From positions 992,001-1,056,000 of the forward strand of contig NC_063068.1 in the NCBI RefSeq assembly GCF_022605165.1: a DNA stretch of 64,000 bases, written 5' to 3'. Position 1 is the stretch's first letter. Each line of letters starts with the position of its first letter. Origin of the DNA: Purpureocillium takamizusanense (lineage: Eukaryota; Ascomycota; Sordariomycetes; Hypocreales; Ophiocordycipitaceae). Made by a program: the position numbers and the translations under genes. Shown here piece after piece: positions 20,972 to 31,060 of this stretch. A model generated the notes under the pieces. That model ran no database searches and was not told where the DNA came from. It worked only from the letters and a program-made list of their open reading frames with translations.

Positions 20972-22723
20972 ATGGTCTACTACGGCGTGCTGAGCAAAGG
21001 CTGTCAGCGCTGCCGCAGACGCAAGGTCAAGGTACGTGGTGTGGGCTGGCTTGCGGACTGCAACTTTTCCTGCAGACGCTGTTCAACTGCTGACCGTGAG
21101 CCCACCTAATAGTGCGATGAGCAGAAGCCGGGTTGCTTGCGCTGCCACAAGTCCGACGTGCCGTGTCCGGGATATCGCGACCCGGACACTGTGCGGTTTA
21201 GAGACGACACCAGGCGAACGATGCTCAAGGCCAGAGGGCGGCGGACGCAGGCGTCAGATGGGACTCAAGTCGGCGGGCAAGTTGTGTTGAGCCCGTGTCT
21301 GTCCGCACGTGCTTCTGGGAACGGCAGCGGGAGTTCCATTCCCCCAGCCATACCTGTGTCCCACCACGAGCTCAGCGTGAGCTTCTATTTTGCCAAGTAT
21401 GCATTTCACGAGGTTCCACTCTCCGAAGCCTACCGAAGCTGGCTCACAGGGTCGTACCATGACGCCCCAGTCCTGAGCGCTGCCATCGAGGCTGTCGGGA
21501 TGGCTGGCCTGGCAAATGTCTCACTCGCACCCCATCTTGAGATTCAAGCAAGGAAACGCTATTCTGAAGCACTGGCTTCCACTCAGAAAGCATTGAACGA
21601 TGCATCTAGCGCGGCTGACGACACCACACTGATGGCTGTGATCCTGCTGGGCTTGTTCGAGGTACCAGTCCCCATTACCACAACGGCTTGTCCCTGGCCT
21701 AACACGGTCCAGACGTTGAGCTTCCGCGGCGGCGACCAGTATTGCTGTTGGGAGACGCACGTTAAAGGTGCCTTGGCGCTGCTTGAGATTCGCGGACGGG
21801 AGCAGTTCGCTCGCGAGCGCGGGGGCCAGCTCTATACCCAGATTCGCTCCCAGATTGTGAGTATCCTGTACATTGGCTGGGTACACGAATGCTGACTGCA
21901 TTTTAGCTGTCAGTTTACATGCAGCGGAGCTCGGGCGTGCCGAGGGCACTTGAACGGGCGGCACGCAGCTTCCAGACAAGCAGCCTCAGGCAACGCTGGC
22001 GGAGAAGCAACATTGCCACTCCGAGCTCAATTTTTGAAATTTCGTTTCGAATCGTAAACCTGCGTGCCGCAATGCTCGGCAGAGACGCGCAGCTGGACCG
22101 AAAATCTGCTAGGGAGGCTGCGTTGGATATTGACCGGGAGCTCCAAGCGTGGAAGGAGTCCTTGCCGGGAGAGTGGAACTACCAAGATGAAATCCTCGAC
22201 ACTGCTTTGGATGACGGCTTTGGTGGGAGGAGGCACGCTTATCCTAGCCTATGGAATGCCGAGGTGTGGAATAATTGGCGTCTTGTCCGAGTGCTCGTCA
22301 GCCGCGTCCTCCTGGACACCAGCACAGAGAATGATGACGAGCCAAAACCGGGATCAAGCGTGGCCAGTATTGTCTCAAGGATCCAGCAGCTTTCCGAAGA
22401 CATTTGCATATCGGCCAACGCTTTGATGGATACGTCACGCAAGTTGCCAGAGCCCCTATTTGACTAGAACGACGTGCTGACACCCGGGTGCAGGTATCCT
22501 CTCGCTCATTCGGCCGCTGTGCGTCGTCGCCATGGAAGAGCCGAATAGAACAAATGTACGATTCTACGCCGTCGACCGGTTGCGTCGAATTGGGTCGTTG
22601 ATGGGCGTGAGGCAAGCGGTGCTGCTGGCCGATACGGTGACGCGCAGCCTTGAGGAGTCGCTGCGGGACGAGTCGACATGCCATTCCACTTGCTGGGACG
22701 TGCCCTTGATGCCATTCTGTTAG
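20972..22723 (+). CDS. Zn2Cys6 (Gal4-type) fungal transcription factor
   Basis: Exons 20972-21031, 21113-21661, 21713-21856, 21907-22438 and 22494-22723 give 504 residues. The zinc cluster has Cys11, 14, 21, 28, 31 and 38 (CX2CX6CX6CX2CX6C), starting KGCQRCRRRKVKC. It is split by an 81-nt intron after Lys20, a common position in this family. The rest is a fungal-specific regulatory domain (LLGLFE..HVKGALALLEIRG; WNAEVWNNWRLVR; FYAVDRLRRIG). Introns: 21032-21112, 21662-21712 (51 nt, no stop; removing it restores the family pattern LLGLFETLS), 21857-21906, and 22439-22493 with a GCAAGT donor. Without the last intron the protein stops at TAG 22465 and loses its C-terminal helices. AATAAA overlaps the end of the gene at 22725. 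It is a likely regulator of the divergent methyltransferase. Confidence 0.88.
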
Positions 22724-24443
22724 CAATAAAGCGAAGCTTGAAAAAAAAAAACGGCCGTCGTCTTCGGACGGCGCGGCTCAGAGTGGGCGAGGACACAGTC
22801 GATGTTGTCTGGAACGGTTTGGAGCGAGCTGAAGCAGGCGCTCTGCCACTTGGCAGACATCAATCAGCCCATGGCGGGGACTCTCAACGAGAAGGCCAAG
22901 ACGGTAGCGTCGGTCCAAGAGTCGAGCAACGTCTTGGAGTGACAATGGTACCATCTCCAGCGTCGCCTGTTTGCTGGGCCGGGCCAATGAATGTCGCTGA
23001 GGTCCGCCGAGGCCCCGGCGGTGCTCGGCTTGCAAGTCGTCGACGGGCGGCGAGTGGGAGGAAGCAGGGGAGCAATTCGAGTTGGTGGCTCGTAACGGCC
23101 CAAAAGCAAAACGCCATGGCTAGAGAAGCCCCCTACGTCGTCGGGTCGGCAAGCAAACGACAAGCACCACGTAGCTTGATGGCATTGTGCCACTTCGCAG
23201 GCCACGCGACGGTGGCAAAGAATCACCGGCCCCTTCCGAAGCGACCCCAACGGTTCTCTCTCTCCAGTCTTGGCGTCGGCGGCGTTGGCAGCCAGCGGCA
23301 GGGCGAGGAAGGGCATCACGGTACTCCCTGTACATATCCTCGATTTCTACGTGGGCCCCGCGCAGGCGTGAATCGACCCTGGACGTGCCGTTTTGGAGTC
23401 GAGGAACGGGGGTCCGAGGGTCTAGACCGCGTCAACCCATGTCGCGAACGAGGCAAGAGAAGGCGGCAGAAGACGGTCGCAAGTCATGACATCACCGTGG
23501 GCCACCCACGAGCACGCAGGAGAGGCCCCCGTCCCTGCAAGCTGTCGAACCCGCAGTGCTGTGTCTGCGCCACAGCTGCAGAGTGGTGCCTTGACAGGAC
23601 GCCCTCGGTGGGCCACCCGTTCATCAACGACCGCCGCCCCAAGTTTTCTGGTTTTTCCCCCCTCTTCCTTCTTGAGCCCGGGCCGGGCTTTCCTCTCCCT
23701 GGCCGCCCCTCGCAGCAAAATAGGTAGGTATGACGTCGCATGCCCGCGGTCAAGCTGACGGGGGCGGAGCATTTGCTGCGAAATGGAGGGCCTTGTCGCC
23801 GTCCCTCATTGGCGCATGCGCCACCAGGTCCCCCCCTCATCCCTCTATTCCCACCCAGCCCAGCCACTAGGACCGCTGGAACCACTGGAGCCTCCTACCT
23901 TTGGTCCCTCGCCCCCTCCCGATGGTTTGCGGGGGACCCTGGGTGATCCAAAACTCTCTCCCACCACCCACCCGTGCCTGGCTTGCCTGGCATGGCCGCC
24001 AACGTCATTCTTGCATTCTTGGGCGGGGCCCCTTATTTTTTTTTGCCCTATCTCCTGTCATGGGGAAGTGGTGCTGCGTTGTCGTTCGTGATCCTGGGTT
24101 TCGCGAATCTGCGGGACCCTGTCTCGCGGATGGCATCCTGAGGGGGGACCTTTTTCTCCGACGAGGGCCACGGCCTATAACTAACTGCCCATGGTCGGCC
24201 CTCCTCCATGGGACACTTCTTGAGGCTAACGCGCTGCATCCAGTACACGAGGATGCATCACGTCTAAACCAATAAGTCTTCTACTCGTTGCTTCTTTCTA
24301 TTATACCAAGCAGCAACACAACTACCTTGGCAACTTCTACGCATACTACTACTGTCTTATATTCTATTCATATACCCCCTCGTCGCAGTACTAAGTCAGC
24401 CCTCGTTTACAACAACCTCCACATACCATCAACACCCTCCACA
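22724..24443. other. Intergenic region with A11 tract, regulator 3' end to hypothetical gene
   Basis: Begins with AATAAA at 22725-22730, followed by an A11 run at 22741-22751. The rest is GC-rich with no gene I can support. A long plus-strand frame across 22678-23727 was judged spurious. The last 150 bases (24290-24443) are AC-rich and look like the leader of the following gene. Confidence 0.5.
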
Positions 24444-25220
24444 ATGTCTAAACGAGCGTCTGACGTCGTCGTCGCCAACCTCCCCTTCCACCACGCCCCG
24501 GCCTCTAAGAAGGCCCGGCGGACGGAATATCAGCAGCAGCTGCAGCAACTACCGCCACAGCAACCGGCCTCTTACATGCCCGCGGCGTTGCCCTACGACT
24601 ACTCATACGTCACCTCGCCCGCGTCCGACCATGGCTACAACACCGGGTCCCCGTCAGCCTCGTCGGACGTTTCCTCCGTCGACTTTGCGGCCCCGACTGC
24701 ACCCTATGCCGGGGCTTCGCCGGCCAGCTCCGCCGCCGCGGGCGACTTTGCGGCGCCGTTGTACGCCGGCCCCGCCGCAGTCTTCAACACAGCCATGGAC
24801 ACGAACACGCACGCAGGCAACACCACAGCTGCCTACGCGCTGCCGCCTTCATCCTCCTCGTCGTCCTCCTCCTCGTCATCATCATCAAATTCTACATACG
24901 CAGCTGGCCTGCCTTCGCACGAGCAATACCCCTCGTACACCCAAGCCGACATCGACTCGTGCTTCGACGACGACTTCGACCTCGAGGTGGAGATCAACAC
25001 CGCCATGGGCCTGCGCATGCGGCCCCGACCAACACAAGGAGACTCGCCGGCGGGGAGCGCCCTGCCGGCCAACGCGCTCGGCGCCGGGCCGTGGCCGTCC
25101 CAGGTGTCCCTGCCACTGACCTTTGGCATGCAAGTCGAGGGCGTCATCCCTGGAGGACCCGACTTTGCCGCGGGGTCGTACCAACCCGTCGCTCATGGAC
25201 GATGGCCCTATGCCGCTTAA
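24444..25220 (+). CDS. Hypothetical low-complexity protein, 258 residues
   Basis: Intronless. The ATG at 24444 has a good fungal context (CACAATG); the upstream in-frame stretch from 24288 looks like an AC-rich untranslated leader. The protein starts MSKRASDVV with a basic KKARR patch (residues about 24-28, possibly nuclear), then Gln-rich (QQQLQQLPPQQ) and Ser/Ala-rich segments, a run of about 14 serines, an acidic patch (FDDDFDLEVE, residues about 173-182) and a Gly/Pro-rich tail. I recognise no domain. The mix of basic patch, Gln-rich and acidic segments is seen in transcriptional co-regulators, but that is only composition. The long upstream intergenic region suggests complex regulation. 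Confidence 0.65.
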   Translation: MSKRASDVVVANLPFHHAPASKKARRTEYQQQLQQLPPQQPASYMPAALPYDYSYVTSPASDHGYNTGSPSASSDVSSVDFAAPTAPYAGASPASSAAAGDFAAPLYAGPAAVFNTAMDTNTHAGNTTAAYALPPSSSSSSSSSSSSSNSTYAAGLPSHEQYPSYTQADIDSCFDDDFDLEVEINTAMGLRMRPRPTQGDSPAGSALPANALGAGPWPSQVSLPLTFGMQVEGVIPGGPDFAAGSYQPVAHGRWPYAA

Positions 25221-28200
25221 CCGACCGGCTTTGGGTCTTTGGAGGCGCGTCGACCCCATCATGCTGCGGCATGGATCAAAAAGGCGGAGGGGAGAGGATG
25301 GCGTTTTGGCGTGTCCCGTGGGCGGTTTTCTTTACTGCGGTGGTAGATACCGCCAGCCGACACGAAAACAATACCATAAAAAGGGTGTGGCGGACTCTTG
25401 TGACGTAACGAGCGGGAATCGGCGCTGGGGGAATATGTAAATTATAATGATAATCTAACGATTGATGACATGCCACTCCTCCAGTCTGCATTGCGAAGGC
25501 AGGAAAACGAACATGTGGTCCGGGGGTGCCTCGCCCGCCCACCCGCCATCGCAGACGCCCCGTGCCGTCGTCCCCATGGTGACTCCCAACCACGAGAGCG
25601 CATCAGTCGTACCGTTGGCGTACCGAACACGGTTGCCCAACACTTCATCCGTCCTGTCCTCTAGACAGTACCAATACGTTAGTCGTATGCAGGTGCTGGA
25701 GTACGTAGTACGAAGTACGAGCTTGGGAAATCATCTCCCCTGTCAGGTCCGTAGCCGGGACGACGAGGCTCCCCACGGCGCACCGTCCGACAAGCGGCCC
25801 GCGCGTCGCTGTCGTCGCTGTCGTCGTCGTCGTCTTCTTCTTCTTCGCAATCGTCTCGCGGTCGTCGTCGGGGGCGCCGCCGGTGCCGGCGGGGGGCGGC
25901 ATGCATGTGCCGCTGCCGATGTCGCTGCCGTCCGGAGGGCCGCGCTGCACTGCTGGAAGAACCAACTACAAACGCATTCTGCCACTCATTAACTTTTCTT
26001 CGTACTTTCGTAGGCACCTTTCCTACGAGCCGTGCGCTTCTCGTAAGCAGTCGTTTCGATACGTTAGTACCGGCTTGGGCTGGGAGCTGGCACGCTGGCT
26101 GCTACCGTGCGTTACCATGGATCTCAAGATAGGTAGGAAGATTCCAAGATTAGTAGTCCTACGTAATTGGCAAGGGGGGCCCGGGAGCTCCAGAAGGAAA
26201 GGTAAGGCGGGATCTGTGCGGTGAGCACAGAACAACGGCCGGCCGGCAGGCTGCGCACAGGCGTCGCGAACGGAACTTTCGATGACGTATTGGCGGAGCG
26301 CCAGCTGTTTCATGGCTCTCGGCATATAGCAGTACATCAAAGTTACTTTGTCAGAGAGACAAGAGAGAGGCTGGGAGGAATGCTGCATGGGCTGAGTCTG
26401 GCGGGAACCCGGGTGTTTCTGCGGCGGGCCAGCGACATCCTGCTGTCTCCCTCCCTAGAGCAGAGGAGGGAGACAAGCCGCTCGGCGCAAGATCACCTCG
26501 GATCGTGCCGGCGGGTTTGTTCTTGACTAATATCTTTTCTCGTTATCATCTCTTACTACGACTTCGTGGGTACTTGCTGGATAAGTCGCATATTCGGGAG
26601 AGTGGGCACCACCGACGGCGACAAATGCCGTCCATGGTTCCCGCCAGGTGCGGTCGGAAAGGCGTAACAAGCGGTGCCTCACGTTCAGCAGGAAACTTGT
26701 TGCAGCTGAGCTTGGATCTGCCTGCCTGGGACGGCAATGCTTAGTACTATTACAGAGGGCGCCGCCTTTCGTGGCTCGGAGAAAGGGGGGGCGGATGACA
26801 GGCACACCAACAACAGCCCTGAGGACGCGGCTCGCCCCGACCCAGAACAGTCACACGCCCACCAGCGCTGCGGCGACAACGCTCCTGGTTTCAGACAACG
26901 GATGCGCACAACCGACGCTGCGGGCGGGCAGGTCAGGGTCGTCGCCGCGGAGCGTGTGTGTGCATGTGTGTGTGCGTGCACGCCCTCCAAGGCGAGACAT
27001 GTGCCCATGTGAGAGTCGAACGGCGGCGGCTGGCTCAGCCAGGCGCGCGACGCAGTCCGTCACACCGTTGCGGAGACTCGAGAGCGGCAACCCGGGGAAG
27101 GAGGAGCAGGAGGAGCGGCAGTGCACTCTCGACATCAAGACTGGACAACGGAAGGGGGATGGGGGAATGGAACGGGCGCGAACACCACTTTCGGGGCAAC
27201 GTGCTGCTGGACTTGGGGCCACCTCTCCCTCTCATCCTCTCTTCAAAGATCCGCCGCGACCGCGTGAACCTTGCTGGATGAGCTCAGAGGGCCAGGCCGC
27301 AAAGGTCGGCGCATCGCCGCCATTCGGCCAGCTGGATGTGATTCATGCAGCTGCATGCATGAAATAGGCGCGACGCGGGGGCGCACATGTGCGTATGTAA
27401 TGTACATTACATGCGGACGGGTTCGGGAAGCATCTGCGTCTGGGTCATGCTTGCCGACATGATTGACTCTTGCCTCGGGGACAGATGCATCAAACGACCA
27501 AACGGACGGACGGACGGGGAGCCTCCGCCGTGTTGATGCGATACCGGCCAGGTGTCTGTTCGGGACAGATTTGGCCTGGTGTTGAGGCAATGAACGCGGG
27601 TCGCTTCCCATCTGCGTGCTATGATGATAAATGCCGGAACTGCGCCCATAAAGTCCTTTATCGCTCTCAGATGAATGCATTTCCAGCAAGGGCCTTTACC
27701 TGTAACATTGAGAAGGCCTTTGGGACGCGACCAACAGTCGGCACTTGGGGCTCTGTTGTTTTCTTTGTTCTTCTCCTTCTCTGCTCTGGTGTTTCTTTGC
27801 TCCTCTCCGTCTCTTCTCTTCTCTGCTCTGCTCTGCAAAGCCCGACCGAGACCTCCCTAGTAGCCCGGCGGCACACACGTCTTGTCTTCAGCAGGCCCGT
27901 CGTGCCGAAACCAGAAAATCGGGCCACTGGCGAGGCAATCAAACAGTGGCGCGAGCGACAGGGGAGGCGGCTACGACGGGCTTTCGTTGGCGAAGTTGAC
28001 AACGGCCGAAATTTGGGCCCCCACAAGGACGGGCCCCCTAGGGTTGTGATGGGTGGATGAAATGGATGAATGGGCGACGCGAGCCAAGAAACATGACGTG
28101 CTGGCGCAGGACAGACAGTGCGCGTCCTCTTGCCCGGCGACATGGACGGCTGGCGCCGACACGCTCAACTTGCCAGGTTCCCTTGCGGGCGTCCAGCTCC

Positions 28201-29808
28201 GTCATCAGGGGGATACTCGGGTCGTCGGTCTTGGGGAAAAGGTGAAGTAGGCAAGGTAATTGACTTGACTCGGCGGACCAAGCACGAGAAGGAAAAAAAC
28301 GAGAGACACATGGGCGGCCGACGCTGGGCCCGTCGGTGAAGACGACCTGTCAGCCGCTGGACCCTGCGTGCGACCTGGGGACAGTGTGTGGCGTTGGCGA
28401 CACGGCCCGCCCCTCTACGCCTCGTTCGAGGCGGGGGGGGAGATGATGCGTCGACCAGCCCGCGTGGGCGTCGCGTGTCGGTGCGGCTTATTTATTCAGG
28501 TATACCCACAGTGCGTCGGGTCGCCGGTACACGGTTGCTGGCATCGGGCCGGATCCCCTTGGGTTGGCCGCCATCCTTCAAGAGAGAGCCGGCGTCATTC
28601 CTACGGAAAAGAGGTTGCATGCTGCGTGTTCCAAGAAGTCGAGGACAGTTGCTCCGAGCGCACGCGCGATCCCGTCTTCCCGTGATTGCCACATACTAAC
28701 GTTACTGTACACATGAAGCACATAGGCACGATGAATTAAGTACGTACCAGAGGGGACTCGGCCGGCCCGAAGCAAACAAAAGTCGCTCGACTGCCTTACC
28801 TGCCTTATCCGTACGCAGGCCAAGAATTGGGGGACGGACGCGATGGGAGGCCCTCCTTGACGTGTGTCAGCGGGCGGTGACACGGCGGCGGGTCTCAAAT
28901 ATTAGAAGGAGGGGGGCGGGTGGCGGGGGAGAGATACCCTCTACAGAGTATCGCGAAGGCGTTTTCAATTTTGGCAGATCTGGCGGGCTGCGTGGAAAGA
29001 AAGAAGTCGTCACCGTTGCAGAACTGCTTGAGGCAGCGGACCGTGAGGGCCGTTGAGGCCCCATGAATTGAGGCGAAGTCGATTCGGTTGGTTCAGGCAG
29101 GCAGGCCGCCGACATGCGTGGCGTCGACGTGATCCAAAGGTCGTCGAGCTCCGTCCAACCAGCTCGGCGGCGTCGGCGGGAGGGTGTTACAAGACACGCG
29201 CGAGCGCGTGCGCGCGAGAAAGAGGGAGTGACTCGGAGCAACGTCACCACTCGCCAACAGCAGCAAGCGAGAGGCCGACACGCCAGGCAGTCGAGATGGC
29301 AGATCGTTGGGGGCGCGCGCCGACAAGGAGGGTGCAAGAGGAGCAGGAGGCAACCATGGGCAGGTAGAAGCTTCTTGTTGTTCTCGTCTTGGCCGGCTTT
29401 GCCTGGACTGTGAGACGGCGAGGATTGGACGGTTGCTGCCACGGATGTGTCGTGTCATTCCGCGAAGCGACGAGGAGCGACGACTAACTGGTAGATGGCC
29501 TGCACGGGACGGTACAGTAAAGAGGTAGTACATACGGTAGACACAAAACGTACCTTGGTATCTCTCTGGGGTGAGAGGAAAAGGAGCTTGGTCAAATTGC
29601 CTCGCGCGGATTCGCCTCCGTCCATCGCGGCGCGGTTCCTGCACAGTGTGTCGGCTCGCTGGTCGCTTCGGACCCCTTCAGCGGCGGTCCAGTGCACGCC
29701 GGCTCGCACCATTGGCCCTACCAGCAGCGGGCTGACCCTCCGCCGGCTGCATCCAGCAGCAGTACCTACGAGCAGCAGCAACAGCTACAGGCTAGGTACA
29801 TACAGCAC

Positions 29809-29856
29809 ACCACCACCACCACCACCACCACCACCACCACCACCACCACCACCACC
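29809..29856. repeat. (CAC)n trinucleotide microsatellite
   Basis: About 16 perfect ACC/CAC units. It lies 1.25 kb upstream of the start codon at 31061, outside any supported coding region. Confidence 0.95.
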
Positions 29857-30036
29857 GGGCAACGGGGAGGCTGCCTTGCTTCTAATACCCACCGCGGGCG
29901 CCGCCGCCAGCAGCACCTGCCTAGCGGATGGAAGTACCTGACAACCTGGTGGCGCCCGACATCCACCATTCCCACCACCATAACGACCAGCACCAGGCAC
30001 CACTACCCGACCCTACAACAGTGGAGGCTAGCAAGC

Positions 30037-30064
30037 TACCAGGTACCTAAGTAGGTACCTACCA
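30037..30064. repeat. Double AGGTACCT palindrome
   Basis: Reads AGGTACCTAAGTAGGTACCT, with further ACC following: two copies of the dispersed AGGTACCT motif spaced by four bases, adjoining the second CAC microsatellite. Confidence 0.8.
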
Positions 30065-30088
30065 CCACCACCACCACCACCACCACCA
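30061..30088. repeat. Second (ACC)n trinucleotide microsatellite
   Basis: About nine perfect ACC units, 205 bases downstream of the first CAC array and in the same orientation. Confidence 0.95.
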
Positions 30089-30240
30089 GACGTACCGGTC
30101 CCCCGCCAGCCAGCCCCCGCCGCACCTCGACGCGGCAGCTCCTCGACCTGGAAGCTGACGGAGGTGAGGTGAATTGTCCAGATGCTGCCCGCGTTGCTAA
30201 TGAGCCCGCCAGCCCACAAGGTCCCACCCAAGCGCGCTCG

Positions 30241-30726
30241 CTCTCCCGTCGACTCCCGCTCCGCCCGACTCCTTTCCATCCTCTCTCTTTGCACGGCACG
30301 GGTCCAGGTTCCCACCCTGGAAATTTCATCCATCCTCTCCCCCCCCCCAGTCCCCCGTCCCAGTCCCCCCGAATCCACTCCGCTGGTCACGACACCACTA
30401 CCCACGATCCTCCACGGCCGCCATCCTCGTTCCTCTTCCTCTCTCACTCACTCTCCGCCTCGGTCCCTCGCTGTACAACCCCCCCCTTTCCGACCTCTCG
30501 CCTTGCGCGACTCCCGGACGACTCTCTTGTTTCCTCGGGTGATCTCCTCGACGGGTCCCCTTCGATACCCCCCCTTTGTGTTTGCCCGCTTGTCTCGCGC
30601 GGCAGTGGCGTTTCTCTTTTTTTCTCCCGTCGTTTTTGGGCCACTTTTGCGCTGTCTGTCTCTGTTTAGACGACAGACTGCAGTAGCCTTGCTCGCATCG
30701 CGCTGCGTCACCACAACATTCTGCCG
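30241..30726 (+). promoter_or_regulatory. Pyrimidine-rich promoter/leader of the 390-residue gene
   Basis: About 480 bases strongly biased to C and T on the plus strand (many TCCCxx and CTCTC tracts). It ends at a probable 5'UTR splice donor. Such tracts mark transcription-start zones of highly expressed fungal genes; the exact start cannot be fixed. Confidence 0.5.
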
Positions 30727-30997
30727 GTGAGTCTCTTCTTACTGTCAAGGGCTTTGGATTGCTGCGGACTCGAGTCATTCTTCGACTGTCGCCTCCTTAC
30801 CGATGCCGGCCCGGCGCGATGTGACCCGCGTTATTCTCGCCTACATGCCTCGGCGCAATGTCGACAGTACTCTAGGGGGTCAAGGTCGCTGCGGGTGGAA
30901 ATTGCCTTCAACACGCAGTTGCTTCTGATGGCGACTCCATGTTTGAGGCACGCCTTTAGCCTTCCTCAGTTCAGTAGCTAACGCTGTCCACCTGTAG
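30727..30997 (+). other. Probable 5'UTR intron (271 nt)
   Basis: Donor GTGAGT at 30727 and acceptor CACCTGTAG ending at 30997, with GCTAACG as a near-perfect branch site at about 30977-30983. It lies just upstream of the ATG at 31061. Confidence 0.6.
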
Positions 30998-31060
30998 TCT
31001 AAATCCCTCGGCCGGTCCAAATATCACTATCCCGCACCAGCGGTCACCTTGATACGAATC

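Larger units (their letters stand above)
25221..30240. other. Gene-poor region with simple repeats
   Basis: About 5 kb in which I cannot support any gene. It holds scattered GTAC-rich palindromic bits (for example near 25690-25725 and 28738-28750), a GTGT-rich patch near 26955-26980 and the CAC repeats listed separately. Open frames here switch strand and frame and are arginine-, proline- or serine-dominated, as expected from GC-rich noncoding DNA. Confidence 0.5.

Noticed and set aside
22678..23727. A 349-codon plus-strand frame downstream of the regulator
   Set aside because: Overlaps the end of the regulator, reads through its A11 tract, and has Arg/Gly/Pro-rich random composition.
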